Part shown: positions 1 to 9,754 of the stretch, one piece after another
Position numbering within the stretch: the first letter of the stretch is position 1
How the letters are laid out: each line of letters begins with the position of its first letter
Assembly (NCBI GenBank): GCA_003194525.1
Contig: NBIV01000021.1
Location: 428,025-492,024 of the forward strand
DNA length: 64,000 bases
Direction of reading: 5' to 3'
Source of the DNA: Gracilariopsis chorda
Lineage: Eukaryota; Rhodophyta; Florideophyceae; Gracilariales; Gracilariaceae
Notes under the pieces: model-generated
What the model saw: the letters and a program-made list of their open reading frames with translations, nothing else
What the model was told of the DNA's origin: nothing
The model's database searches: none
Translations under genes and position numbers: made by a program

Positions 1-433
1 ACAGCGCCGCCCACGGCCGAAGGCCGTTTCCACTTGTCAGATAGGTAATGATTGCCAACGCTAACCATCCGAAAGCAAGGTGTAGAACCGTTCGAGGGGT
101 TGTCCATGAGCTCGAAAATGTGAAAGTCTGCGCGTCTTCGCCGGACTTCATCGCGACACTTAACCGTACGAATTTGATGGCGGTTATCTTGCCAATGCCC
201 TTCACGGCGCCTTGCTCGGCGAGGCAGGGCGAGACGATGCTGTCATCGCTTCCGTCATCGCATCTACCGGTGGCATCGAGTGATGCTTTCCCATCCGAGA
301 CGATAACTTGGCACGAGGGTTTTTCCACCTCATCTGCTCATCTGATTTGGATACTTCTTTTTTCGCCAAGCGACCAGTTGTACCTCCCGTTTTGGAACTG
401 TAACGATCCGAATCTGTAGAGGCGGATACGCTA
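1..433 (-). pseudogene. LTR retroelement protease region, fragment
   Basis: Read on the minus strand, one frame (about 370 down to 1) stays open and encodes a stretch with the retropepsin-like pattern DDGSDDSIVSP followed by hydrophobic and basic residues (LAEQGAVKGIGKITAIKFV). That is the usual look of the aspartic protease of an LTR retroelement. It is the downstream continuation of the gag fragment at 3171-4101, from which it is separated only by the Harbinger-1 insertion. The reading runs off the left edge of the window, so reverse transcriptase and integrase are not seen. Family assignment (Ty3-like) is inference. Confidence 0.5.
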
Positions 434-445
434 GGCGTTTTTAAT
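434..445 (+). repeat. Harbinger-1 left terminal inverted repeat
   Basis: GGCGTTTTTAAT is the exact reverse complement of 3111-3122. Similarity continues imperfectly inward to about 455. Confidence 0.75.
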
Positions 446-491
446 GAAGGGAACTCAGTGCTGTTTCTAAGGCTCCTTTTCTGGCATGTTC

Positions 492-526
492 CTTATTTTG
501 AAATAACGTGCTAATTTCAAAATAAG
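492..526. repeat. Subterminal hairpin in Harbinger-1
   Basis: Perfect 13-bp arms CTTATTTTGAAAT (492-504) and ATTTCAAAATAAG (514-526) around a 9-base loop. It lies about 60 bp inside the left end, where subterminal transposase-binding repeats are common. Function is inference. Confidence 0.6.
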
Positions 527-686
527 ACCCTAGCATGTTTGAGGACATCTGCCTCCCTCTCTTCTGCCACCAGGCATTCCATCATGAAGGAGGACTCTGA
601 CGATGACACCTCCACCGCTATGGCACTTATGTCACAATTTGTAGCTCAACAGCAACACACACAGCGTCTTTTAAAGTAAGGAATCA

Positions 687-1811
687 TTGCCGCAAAAAGT
701 TTTATTCGCTCTGCTACACACACATCTGACCACGAAGAAAGTGAAACTTCTATCTCACGACCAGGACGAGGTAACCCTTTTCCTCCACAAGGCCACTTAC
801 GTCCGCCGGCATCCTTCAGGTATATACAACTACGTGCGCTTTCAGGACGCCAACATACATCTCTTTAAGAAGATCACGCACTTAACTCTTGCAGAGTTCG
901 ACAGTTTACACCACTTGGCTGAAGTAGAACTCCAGAAGCCTTTCGACGTGCGTCATCAACTCCATCAAGAGACAGTAAGAGTCCCAAGGAAGAGACAGTT
1001 GAACACGCAGGAAATACTTTTCTTTCTGTTCGACATTTTCGGGGGATCGAACGAAGGGAACCAGGGTTTGGAGCACATGGCATTGAAGTATAGAATGTCT
1101 GTGGGTAGCGTTTCAAATTATTTCAGATACGGATTAATGGCTTTGCATAAAAGTCTGGACGAAGTCACGCCAAGACTTGTGCGATGGCCATCCCATGCGG
1201 AAAGGATACACATGGAGGGACTTGTGATAGGGTTTCCTTTCTGTGTCTTTTTCTTTGATGGGAACAAAAACAAGCGATGGCGTCCGGGTGACGCAAAGGA
1301 GCAGGAAAAAGCGTACGATGGGTACAAAAAGTGCCACTGTTGGGCGTTATTGGTGTTCTGTGATATATTTGGAAGGTTTATTCGAGTGGAGATTAGTGAT
1401 CATGGTGCGGAATCCGATCGTAGCTTGTACACTAACTCAGATGTGTGTCCTAACCGCGAGTCATACCTTGCGGATGGACAACATGGAATGGCTGATATGG
1501 GTTTTGCTGGTGATGGTGAGCTTGTAGTCCCATACAAGCGGACCGAAAGTGCTTCTTGGTTGTATCGAACTGAGCACTATAACGACATACGGAAGCAAAG
1601 TATGGTTAACGAGTGGGTAATAGGGTTTATTAACAACAGATATAGATTGTTCCTTGGGCGTTAGCCTTTTGAGAAAGATCTGTTTCCTATTGTGTACCGT
1701 ACTGTTGTCATGGTGGCTAACTGGCAGTTTGATCGTAGGGGATTCACGCTCCAAACCAGAGACAGGTATATGGAGAAACTTGAGCGAGCCGACCGTTCGA
1801 ATGATGAGTAA
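687..1811 (+). pseudogene. PIF/Harbinger transposase (DDE_Tnp_4-like), one internal stop
   Basis: The first 325 codons encode a helix-turn-helix-like region (about 105-150, with MSVGSVSNYF) and a DDE catalytic core. Visible acidic residues are D191 in FFFDGNK, D270 in GMADMGF and E309 in NEWVIGFINNRYRLF, as in Harbinger transposases. An in-frame TAG at 1662-1664 follows FLGR. Reading through it continues in the same frame with PFEKDLFPIVYRTVVMV to a TAA at 1809-1811, which is the expected family C-terminus (normally W-P-F). The stop is therefore most simply a TGG to TAG change in an otherwise full-length gene of about 374 codons. Start chosen as ORF start; the true N-terminus is uncertain. 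It converges on the Myb-like ORF at 1881-2909. Confidence 0.85.
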
Positions 1812-1880
1812 TGTGCGCGGCGTCGAGCACTGCGCGCCAAGTCCGCAGCGCTCGACGCCGCACTCAAACTTTCGTTTAGC

Positions 1881-2909
1881 TCAATTGGTTCCTTCGGCGT
1901 CATCCGTTGCCTCCGATTGCGACGGCACGGGCACGTTTTCTGTGTTCGACTGCGTGTCAGTGGCACAAGGAGGGTTGTTAGTGGGTTCTGGGGCGAGTAG
2001 GTTTGAATCCATGTTGAGCAGTGGTTGACTGGTTGACGCCATAGAAGGTAGCGGGGCTGTGGAGATGCTTGGAACAGGAAGGTTGTTCTTCTGTGCATAA
2101 AGCGCAAGAAACGCACTGAACTGCTCGGCCTGTCTTGCCGATACTGCGACGCTAGCCATTGCTGCATTCGCGCTAAGGGTCTGATCCCTTAGAAGATGTC
2201 AATCTGCTGCGCGACGCTCCTCCACACGTTTCTTTTTTATCTTTTCTTTCTCTTTCTTCTCTTTCTCATAGTCTGCCTTTCGTTTTGCGAGGCGATTGGC
2301 CTTTTCTCTACGAGATTCCTGACATCTTGAAAGTGTTTTCGCTGAGCTGTCCTCTTTTGTAACAATGTTCTTCTCTGATTCCATTTTGAAGTCGAGAAGG
2401 GCTCGGTCTAAGAGATGTTGAGCATCTCCTTGTTTTTCACCTGGTCGTACAGCGGCAAATATCATCGTAGTATCTCCATCTGCAGCGTCCGCAATATGTA
2501 CATTTTTGGCCCGCTTCAAAGCAACAGACGCTACGTATTGCACGTTTGAGGCTTTCACGGTTGCCATGTACTCTCTACGCCATGAAACTCCATACGAAAA
2601 CTGTTCTTTGAGCACATCTTGGTCTGTTACGTGACGTTGTGCAGCGCTCTTTGCTACCTGAGAGCATGTGGTTTCGAGTGTTTTCCCTTTCTGCGTTGGT
2701 GCGCCGAGAGCTACAAGTTGTCGTAAGATCCATGCCTTTTCAAGCTTGTTAGGGACAAAACGTTGGCTTATCGTAGAGCTGGATGGGGTGGTGGTTGGAT
2801 GCGGTTGATCGGAGCATGTGTTGGATGACTCTGCTGCCGAATGGTTCGCAGTTGCGCTTGCGTTTGGAGAGAGACTGCTCTGGGTCGGCATCATGGAGTT
2901 TGAGTCCAT
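1881..2909 (-). pseudogene. Harbinger-1 Myb/SANT-like partner protein, internal stop
   Basis: The minus-strand frame opens with a Ser/Thr/Pro-rich stretch beginning MDSNSMMPTQ (start at 2909 chosen; an upstream Met at 3026 would add a hydrophobic segment that looks spurious). A Trp/Arg-rich region about 55-130 residues in (LEKAWILRQLVALGAP, then VSWRREYM) resembles the DNA-binding region of Harbinger partner proteins. A highly charged coiled-coil tail rich in K/E (KADYEKEKKEKEKIKKK) follows. A TGA at 2199-2201 interrupts it, and the same frame resumes through 1881. In characterised Harbinger systems this second protein binds the element ends and brings the transposase to the nucleus. Function here is by analogy; divergence in the Myb region is substantial. 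Confidence 0.6.
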
Positions 2910-3110
2910 GTCTTGGGGTTGAAATGCAGCGCGGGCATGGATCTTGAAGCTTAAGAATAGTGGGAGAACTCCAATCAGACTTACTAGAATAACACTTTGA
3001 GGCACTAATTCAAAACAGCAGAACACTTTAACAGAAGTTCTACTTCCAAATTAAAACGGGTGCGACTGCCATTTCCTAAGTTATCGCCCAGATAAGCTTC
3101 GTTTCTCTTA

Positions 3111-3122
3111 ATTAAAAACGCC
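3111..3122 (-). repeat. Harbinger-1 right terminal inverted repeat
   Basis: ATTAAAAACGCC, reverse complement of 434-445. The retroelement gag sequence resumes immediately to the right. Confidence 0.75.
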
Positions 3123-4101
3123 TACTGCCACTTTTTTTGCTGCGCGTAGACGTTGAGGGACCATCATGGGCTATCGCTTCATCGCTGTCGGCGAACATTT
3201 TGTGCTTTTCCTCCTTTTTGGACTCCTTACAGTCCTTGATGAGGTGCTTCGCACCTTTGTTCTTGCACGGACCGTGCAGACAGTCAGGTGGTGCCCAGCC
3301 TGGCTTAGAACCTTGTTTTTTTTTCTTGGAAGAGGATGCTTCAGACGGAGGCAGATTGTCAGGATGATCACCGCCACGAAAACGACTTCAGATTCGGTTT
3401 GTTTTTGGCTTCTTCCCTTGCTTAGGACCATTGTCTACAAGCTGGAAGGCATCCGACACGGTAACTGCATGCTTTACAAATTTCATGAGATCCTTGCGGC
3501 AGTCATAGCATGCGAACTCGAGATCAGATTCCAACCAGTCATGGAGTGACCTAGGCCAGATTGCGGATAAGAGATGCCCAATGCAAATCTTCTGGTTATT
3601 CTTTAGCAACCAACCTATTCTGTTATGGCGTAGTAGTGCATGGTAGGACAAGAAGAGCGTTTCGACCCGTGAGCGTGCGCTTTTGTCCATCAGGTTCATA
3701 CGGAGATCACGTTCGACGACCTTGTCGAGCGTGCCAAGAGTCCACGACTCTTGTGATTCTTGACTCTTTTTCTCTACGTAAGAACAAAATGCCGAATCAC
3801 CCAGCGTCTTGTAGTCGTCGATATCTGGAATAAAGCCCAGGGCGATGGCCGATTAGAGATATTCGGGGTCAACACAAAACTTGAGATTGGCCGGACGGAT
3901 TGCTTTCGTCGAGGTAGACCCTGCAGCGGTGAGTTGCTGAGCGTGGGCCGTAACTTCGCTACTGTACTGGTCGTACAGGCGTAGGAAAACGTGGATTGAC
4001 TCCGCATTCGTACGAAGAAGGGGTGGGTGGTTGACTGACATGGCAACGAACGACGCGCCTTGCATCGCGATAGCCGGCGTGGTGTCTGTGGTGAAAGACA
4101 T
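3123..4101 (-). pseudogene. LTR retroelement gag, decayed
   Basis: Starting at the ATG complementary to 4099-4101, a Gag-like reading runs through three frames with about one stop and frameshifts. Landmarks: IHVFLRLYDQYSSEV, LKFCVDPEYL, RVETLFLSYHALLRHNRIGW, LHDWLESDLEFACYDCRKDL and SDAFQLVDNG. Near the end another frame gives a zinc-knuckle-like C..GPC....AKHLIKDC motif. This layout matches structural Gag proteins of LTR elements seen in oomycete and algal genomes (family knowledge, not searched). Harbinger-1 cuts it at 3122 and protease-like sequence continues at 1-433. No LTR was recognised upstream of the start. Confidence 0.6.
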
Positions 4102-5937
4102 GTCTTCTACCCTAAACCGTTACGGTGAGCCAGAATTGGAGTAGTTGTATAGTCAGTCCGTGAACGAAGCGAACTATAGTCGAATGGATCATTGTGGTAA
4201 GTTTGGGTCGTGGTACCTCCTTTGATACCTTTTTTCTTTTACTCGATCGAGTCGGTGTTCGTTGTCAAATACCAACAGGGGGACGACTACGCAAGTCGTG
4301 AATGATACCTACACGTGGCAACTATGCTACTGTAAGTACTGTAACCAAGCGGACAGAAGCTGCTCAGGATTTAAAGCCAGGCGGAGCTGGCTACAAGCAA
4401 AAACGTGCTAGTCATCAGTGTATTTTATTAATAAATAAAAGTGAAAGGGGAATATTTCTAATTTTTTTCTCATTTGTTTTATCGTCAATACCTTACGCGG
4501 TCGCTTCCCACTGAAACAATGACTAGGACATGCTTGTTTCATGGAAATATGTCTCACTGTCTTGTTCACGTATAGTGAGCATCTGTTATGAGCTTCCATG
4601 CACGTGCATGGAAGCTCATAACAGATGCTCACTACAACTGAAATAAGATTGTTTATAACGGAGACAAACACGCCATCGATTGCCAAACAGCCATATCCGG
4701 CCTCGCTTTTTTCAATTCTTCCGACGCCCAGCATATGTGAGGACTTTGACCAATTGGCTTAGTAAGGAAAAGGAGATATGTGTGGTAGGAAGGGCATTGG
4801 GCTTAGGAGCGTTATTCTTTGCGTCATCTAACCGTAATGAACAGACAGCAGACTGCCGTCAAACAAAAACAACAACGTGCAACAACAGGTAGGGACAACG
4901 TGGGGCAATAGAATGAAGCTACGAGAACAGATGTTACCCAACAACGTTTCTTTCCATGCCAAGGTTCGATGAGGGATCAGGAGGATCATTTTCAGTACAG
5001 GTCTTTGACTGATTCACCTTTGTACGTTGGTAGATACGCCTGGTCTTGCAGTGTCTAACGATACATGTCCTTCTTCTATAACTCCCTTCAAACAAATTAG
5101 AAAGGACAACTTCACATATACGATTCTGAGTATGTCCAGAGAATGCCGATCTCGGAAAGCTGTTCATTCTTACAAGAATATATTTTTGCTTACAGCACCA
5201 TAGGCCTAGAACAGCATCGTGGCACCAAAATCAGTATTAGTGTGGTTGCGTACTACATCAATAGATGCTCTTGATTGCTTTTGTAGTAGAATGAACTCAA
5301 AAATTACTCATCAGTGAGTTAGACGGTTAGATATCCAAATTCACAAAGACTTTAAATGTAATGAGTCTAACAGATAATTTCATGGTTGATAGTTGATATT
5401 TGTAGTAATAATAACCATTTTGATAAGGTTTATCCCACAGCCACTCTGAATTCAAAGATGGCGGTTTGTAGATGGAGTGCAACATTCAGTTTGGCCATGA
5501 TTGAAGTAGTGCTACAATTCTGATGTGCGTATTCTCCATATGAAAAAGGAGCTACGAATTATTAGAATACTCAATTCTTTATCTATAGCAGAGCCTGATT
5601 TGTTGGCAACCTTCTGCTACTAAAGTTTTATGGATGCGGTCGTGATAAAACTGTGCTAAATAAAAGAGGCTCGCTGCGACGCTGAGCGTCTTCTATTTTT
5701 ACCCTGCTGGAGTAAACCCTCCTCCAATTTAGGGTATCGAGACGGGATTTTGTAGTGAGTGTTCAACGTCCACATCACCCTTGCATCTCTCACCAACATA
5801 AGAGAGGACCCGACAACTTACCGGTGTGATAGTCGCAAACAACTTCGACAAAATCATTTCCTGCAACAGGTTCTGATCAAGGGGTTGTTGTCACTCACTG
5901 TTCCGTTCTAAATCCGAAAGCAGATATCTTTGGTACC
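4102..5937. other. Non-coding or unrecognised DNA
   Basis: No convincing gene in about 1.8 kb. It contains the 62-bp palindrome at 4573-4634 and, near its right end, an AT-rich TATA-like run CTAAATAAAAGAGG at about 5655-5668, some 270 bases upstream of the secreted-protein ATG. Short ORFs here lack family features. Confidence 0.5.
4573..4634. repeat. 62-bp perfect palindrome
   Basis: Two 31-base arms meet with no spacer at CAC/GTG (4603/4604). The left arm begins TAGTGAGCATCTG and the right arm ends CAGATGCTCACTA. Every base pairs. It could extrude as a cruciform, form an RNA hairpin if transcribed, or be a fold-back remnant of a small transposon. Confidence 0.95.
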
Positions 5938-6501
5938 ATGCTATTTCTTTCCAAATTTGTTCTGTTAATATTTACCCTGTTTGTTTGCGAAGTTTTTGCG
6001 TGTGACTTTCTCCGCACTAGTGGCTGCGATGAAGTAGGAGCATTTTCGATGATGGATCCTCCAGAGGTGAGGTGCTCAAGACTCTGGTGCAGAGAGGAGA
6101 ACGAGTTTATACCGAAATGCAGAAGCCAAAAGGTCCATCATGTGCTTTCATTTGAGAAAGGATACTTGTACAAGAATATCACGATAGGGGTTATACAGCA
6201 CTTTCCCGTTGGAGTGTCTGTTTTTAATACAAAGTTTATGATATGCGTACGGGTCAAACAGGGCAGTATCAATGGACTTGTCAACAAATGTAGGAGAGAG
6301 TGTCGCGTTAAGCCTTCCTCAAAACCTTCTCCGAAAGTTTCGGATGCTCCTGTTGCACGTTTTAGAGAATTCAAAGAATTGTATCTATCAGGAGGACAGA
6401 AGTATCCTCTGGCCGTACATCTCACTCTCATGAATCATAAACGTAGCTCTTCAGACGTACAGTTCGACTTTAATATGGCATCAGTGAAGGTTTGTGTCTA
6501 A
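5938..6501 (+). CDS. Predicted secreted cysteine-containing protein, unknown function
   Basis: An intact 187-codon ORF starting at the ATG after TTTGGTACC. The N-terminus (MLFLSKFVLLIFTLFVCEVFA) is a textbook signal peptide with a hydrophobic core and an A-containing cleavage region near residue 21, followed by CDFLRTSGCDEV. About ten cysteines are spread through the mature part (RCSRLWCREE, PKCRS, MICVRV, NKCRRECRVK and a final VCV), suggesting disulphides. There is one potential N-glycosylation site (NIT). No transposon domain is visible, and the ORF lies in a stretch free of recognisable elements, so it is the best host-gene candidate in the window. I do not recognise the family. The absence of an intron fits a compact genome. 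An extracellular or cell-wall location is inference from the signal peptide. Confidence 0.65.
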   Translation: MLFLSKFVLLIFTLFVCEVFACDFLRTSGCDEVGAFSMMDPPEVRCSRLWCREENEFIPKCRSQKVHHVLSFEKGYLYKNITIGVIQHFPVGVSVFNTKFMICVRVKQGSINGLVNKCRRECRVKPSSKPSPKVSDAPVARFREFKELYLSGGQKYPLAVHLTLMNHKRSSSDVQFDFNMASVKVCV

Positions 6502-7275
6502 ACTCTGCAGGGTTGTCTTTCATGGTACGGTAAACTATTATGATGCTAAAATGACGCTTTTATCTGTAGCCCTTAGTGATTCTCTCGATGGTTCACTGTT
6601 TTGTGTACAGAAAGAGTGTTTCTTGAACTCAAGATCTGTCCCCCATTTTATCGAAATGTGATATTCGTGCATATGCTGCATTAGAAATGAAGTTATTGGG
6701 ATGCAGTTGAGGTTGTTTGAACTTGGTACGTGTTTTTCAGTATTACTTAGGTTCCGCCAGGGAAGGAAGGACAAAAAAAACCATCGTACCAGAGTTTTAA
6801 CCTGTTTATTTGCTCCGCTTACAAGAAAGGAGCAGCGTTTTTCGAAACATCCGCACAACATGTATATGAGAAAGCATTCAGAAGCTACTTTCACGATATC
6901 TTGAGTGCGGCACAATATGCCTTTTCAAGGGAACCAAAAACATAGACTTATTTAGGCTGTTCTAAGCTATGAAAGAATACAAGGTAAGTGGCTGGCGCCA
7001 GATATGCAACGGCGACCTCTGCGAGTTGCCTTGTTGAGCTTCTTCGTCTCATATCCTGTTCGATACTCATTATATTGTAGTACTTCAAACTTCCCATTCA
7101 CCATACCTGCGAGCAGTATGTATCTTGTACATCATACTCGCGAGAAGAAAACGAAAGTAGCAAGTCACGTGGGGGAAAAAAGGGTGTGTGTGGACAGAGT
7201 AATGAACGTCAACACGCGCAAGTGCCAGAGCAATGTTTTACAAAGCCTGCCATAGCGCGGGTCGAGTACTACAGT
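6502..7275. other. Intergenic DNA between secreted-protein gene and Harbinger-2
   Basis: Nothing recognisable. A 125-codon minus-strand ORF at 6538-6915 has no family features and looks like chance. Confidence 0.45.
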
Positions 7276-7424
7276 GGACGACTCCTAAAAATCAAATTAC
7301 GCGCCCCACGCAAATACCAAATTGCGGGAAAGGTTCCATTCTGCGTATCCGACCTGCGACTGAAATTCCAGAGCAAACCGAGCGATCAGAGTCTGAGGAT
7401 CCTGCCAATCTTCCCTATTGCGAA

Positions 7425-8666
7425 ATGGACACCACAACTGTTCTACTGCTTACATTACTAACTCGGCGTCAGCAACACTCAATACGCTTCAGGGATAGGC
7501 ATACCACTATTGTGAGACGACGCAGAGACAGGCGCATTAGCAGACAGGCGCTTCTCAACCCTGCAGACTCACCATTTGTGTTCTTGTTTCGTTCCATGTG
7601 CGACAGCTCACTAATAACGCTAACAGGAATTGATCACAGTACTTTCACGCATGTCTTAAACCAGTTTCAGCACATATACAACGAATATACCCCATACACA
7701 GCAAGCGGTTTCCAGCAAAGACGTAGGTGTAGACGTGGACGACCGCGATCTATGGACGCAATGAAATGTTTGGGACTTGTCTTGTGCTGGCATCGAACGA
7801 GAAGAGCTCTCTGGAACCTCTGTCTTCTCTTTGGCATCACAAGTTCTGTGTGCTCAATCTTTTTACTTTTCGGTAGGAGAATATTGCTTCGGGTTCTGGT
7901 GCATGATGTTAACGCGGAGGTGAGGATGCCGACCGAAACAGAGGTTCAGGCTTTCAAAGATGCTTTCAAACAAAAGTATCACACATTGGAAGAGGTTTAT
8001 TCAGTGGCAGATGGTTTGAAACTGCTGCTAGAGCAATCACAGGACTTCGTGGTGCAGAATATGTTTTACAATGGATGGACCCATGATCATTACGTTTCCA
8101 ATGTTCTTGTATTTGCTCCAAATGGTACAGTTATTGCTTGCGCAATCAACGCGCCCGGTAGTATGCATGATTCGGTTGTGTCGGAGTGGGGTAATATATA
8201 TACTAAGTTGGGTCTGGAACATGAGAAACATGGCGGTAAATGCGTTGTAGACTCTGCATTCTGTCGCAATTCGTATCCTTTTTCAATCAAGTCGTCTCAA
8301 GATGAGACCAGGGCCAAAGATGCCAGAGAAGTTCTTCAAATCCGACAGGGAACAACCGCTCGACAAGCATCCGAATGGGATATGAGGTCGTTTCAGGGTA
8401 TGTTTCCGCGATTGAAGGACAGGTTCATGTACGAGGAAAACGGAGAAAGACGAGTTATGTTGCTTTGTAGCATACATCTGTTTAATTTGCGCACGCGAAT
8501 GGTTGGGATCAACCAAATATTAAGCACCTACATGCCTCATCTTAGTGTGGAAGCTAATGAATTTCTCCAGAGCAGCTTAAAAATTTTAGTTGTTGGTCGA
8601 AGCAGACTTCGCAATCAACAACAACATCATTTCCATAAGCTTCTCATGGCGGCGGCTCTCGTCTAA
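7425..8666 (+). CDS. PIF/Harbinger transposase, Harbinger-2
   Basis: Uninterrupted 413-codon ORF. The frame is open from an upstream ATG at 7233, but that lies outside the left terminal repeat, so the first internal ATG (MDTTTVLLL, 7425) is preferred. The DDE nuclease core shows D196 (YSVADGLKLLL), a beta-strand block with HDHYVSNVLVFAPNGTV and APGSMHDS, D276 (CVVDSAFCRNSYP) and E317 (ARQASEWDMRSFQGMFPRL). These match the DDE_4/Harbinger pattern. An Arg-rich segment at about 100-112 (RRRCRRGRPRS) precedes the core. Its last 81 bases overlap, antisense, the end of the SANT gene. It would cut and paste the element using the 18-bp ends together with the partner protein. Confidence 0.85.
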   Translation: MDTTTVLLLTLLTRRQQHSIRFRDRHTTIVRRRRDRRISRQALLNPADSPFVFLFRSMCDSSLITLTGIDHSTFTHVLNQFQHIYNEYTPYTASGFQQRRRCRRGRPRSMDAMKCLGLVLCWHRTRRALWNLCLLFGITSSVCSIFLLFGRRILLRVLVHDVNAEVRMPTETEVQAFKDAFKQKYHTLEEVYSVADGLKLLLEQSQDFVVQNMFYNGWTHDHYVSNVLVFAPNGTVIACAINAPGSMHDSVVSEWGNIYTKLGLEHEKHGGKCVVDSAFCRNSYPFSIKSSQDETRAKDAREVLQIRQGTTARQASEWDMRSFQGMFPRLKDRFMYEENGERRVMLLCSIHLFNLRTRMVGINQILSTYMPHLSVEANEFLQSSLKILVVGRSRLRNQQQHHFHKLLMAAALV

Positions 8667-9383
8667 GCGCTGCGCACGACTCTCCTCGCGCTCCTCTCTA
8701 CGTCGCTCAAGCTCTTCCTCACGCCGCTTTTGGTCGTTCAGTAGAGATATTTTAAATAGAGACATGAGGCTGTCTTCTTCACTTTTCAATGTAGACATGC
8801 GGCGTGTGCACACTAACGGACGTGGCTGGTTTGCAACGACAGGTTCTGGTTTCAAAACGTCCTTTTGCTGTTCTGCAGAAACAATAACGTCGTCTACATC
8901 AGTGGAGACCAAGTCTTCCTGAAGAAAGCTGGACCCAACAGTCTCTATGACATCATCACCATCATCCATATCTGCTCGCTCAGTTATAGTTTCACGAATA
9001 TGTTTCGCTCTCTTTACGTCATCAGGTATAAAGGGATCCCCAGTAGGGATGCGTTGGCGGTGCAAAGTGGAAAACTTTCTGCGAAGACTCTCGACAGTCC
9101 TCTGTTGCTGCGGAAAAGCGGATGTATGGTCCTTCAAGAGTACATCCCATTCTTCGCGACAGAGTGGTAGGTACTTTTCCATCAAATCTAACAGATGGGT
9201 GGTCTCGATTTGAGTGAACCCAGAGCCACGAGTGGGGGTCTGTTTTTTCTTCTTTGCGAATAGCGGCGGTTTCTGAATTGATAGCTTCACGTTTTGTGAG
9301 CATTGCGGCGTGGTCAGTTCCTCTGTGTTCGAATGTTTTGGATTAGACCGTTTGCAAGTTTCATTTTCTTGCACCTGTGGCAT
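8586..9383 (-). CDS. Harbinger-2 SANT/Myb-like DNA-binding partner
   Basis: Uninterrupted 265-codon ORF. Residues about 50-120 form a SANT/Myb-like domain: GSGFTQIETTHLLDLMEKYL, then EEWDVLLKDH, then VESLRRKFSTLHRQRIPTGDP. This trihelix-style signature (LLDL..., EEW, SLRRKF, PTGDP) is characteristic of partner proteins of Harbinger-type elements in oomycetes and algae (established pattern, not searched). A central acidic stretch (MDDGDDVIETV) and a C-terminal charged coiled coil (RREEELERRREEREESRAQR) follow. It converges on and overlaps the transposase gene by 81 bases. The upstream region holds a G-rich tract at 9430-9484. Confidence 0.85.
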   Translation of the reverse strand: MPQVQENETCKRSNPKHSNTEELTTPQCSQNVKLSIQKPPLFAKKKKQTPTRGSGFTQIETTHLLDLMEKYLPLCREEWDVLLKDHTSAFPQQQRTVESLRRKFSTLHRQRIPTGDPFIPDDVKRAKHIRETITERADMDDGDDVIETVGSSFLQEDLVSTDVDDVIVSAEQQKDVLKPEPVVANQPRPLVCTRRMSTLKSEEDSLMSLFKISLLNDQKRREEELERRREEREESRAQRLDESRRHEKLMEMMLLLIAKSASTNN

Positions 9384-9429
9384 CTTGCAACAGGATTTTG
9401 TTGCTTGTGTGTGACAAGTTTTAACCGCA

Positions 9430-9484
9430 GGGAGGGCGGAAGGGAGGAGGGGTAAAAGGGGCGGTGGGAGGTGGGTTGGGTGGG
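9430..9484 (+). promoter_or_regulatory. G-rich tract with G-quadruplex potential
   Basis: At least six runs of three or more G in about 55 bases (GGGAGGGCGGAAGGGAGGAG and on to GGGTTGGGTGGG), 47-101 bases upstream of the SANT gene start and on its non-template side. A promoter role is inference. Confidence 0.45.
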
Positions 9485-9754
9485 TTGCCAGAAGCTAGGC
9501 AACTTTGGCACAGAGCGGGGACGTTCTGCCTTCTGGGAACATCATGTGCGATGATTGTGGCTCTGGTATATTGGACAAGCGATGGTTTGTGTTTGGGAAT
9601 GCAGGTGTTTTGGTTCAGAGGTTCGCGCCAAATTTGGTACCTTCAGTTGGAGAGCAACTGCTACGACGAGGGCGAGCCTTAACCACTTTTCGCTTTTTGA
9701 GTGCACTCAAATCCTCTGAATTGAAGAATTTGTGTGTACGCTATTTGCGAAAAG

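Larger units (their letters stand above)
434..3122. mobile_element. PIF/Harbinger-type DNA transposon, copy 1 (Harbinger-1)
   Basis: Terminal inverted repeats are visible: GGCGTTTTTAAT at 434-445 and its complement at 3111-3122, with weaker matching for about ten more bases. Between them lie a plus-strand DDE transposase and a convergent minus-strand regulatory/DNA-binding ORF, the standard two-gene Harbinger layout. The flanks (CTA on the left, TAC on the right) share only TA, so a clean 3-bp target duplication cannot be confirmed. The element interrupts a minus-strand retroelement whose gag lies to the right and protease to the left, which independently supports the boundaries. Both genes carry one in-frame stop, so this copy is probably dead. 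Confidence 0.8.

Noticed and set aside
48-419. 123-codon plus-strand ORF at the left edge
   Set aside because: Antisense to a better-supported protease-like frame; no recognisable features.
6538-6915. 125-codon minus-strand ORF
   Set aside because: No signal peptide, domain or repeat copy; composition looks random.
7233-7424. Upstream in-frame extension of the Harbinger-2 transposase
   Set aside because: Its ATG lies outside the terminal inverted repeat, so it cannot belong to the mobile gene.
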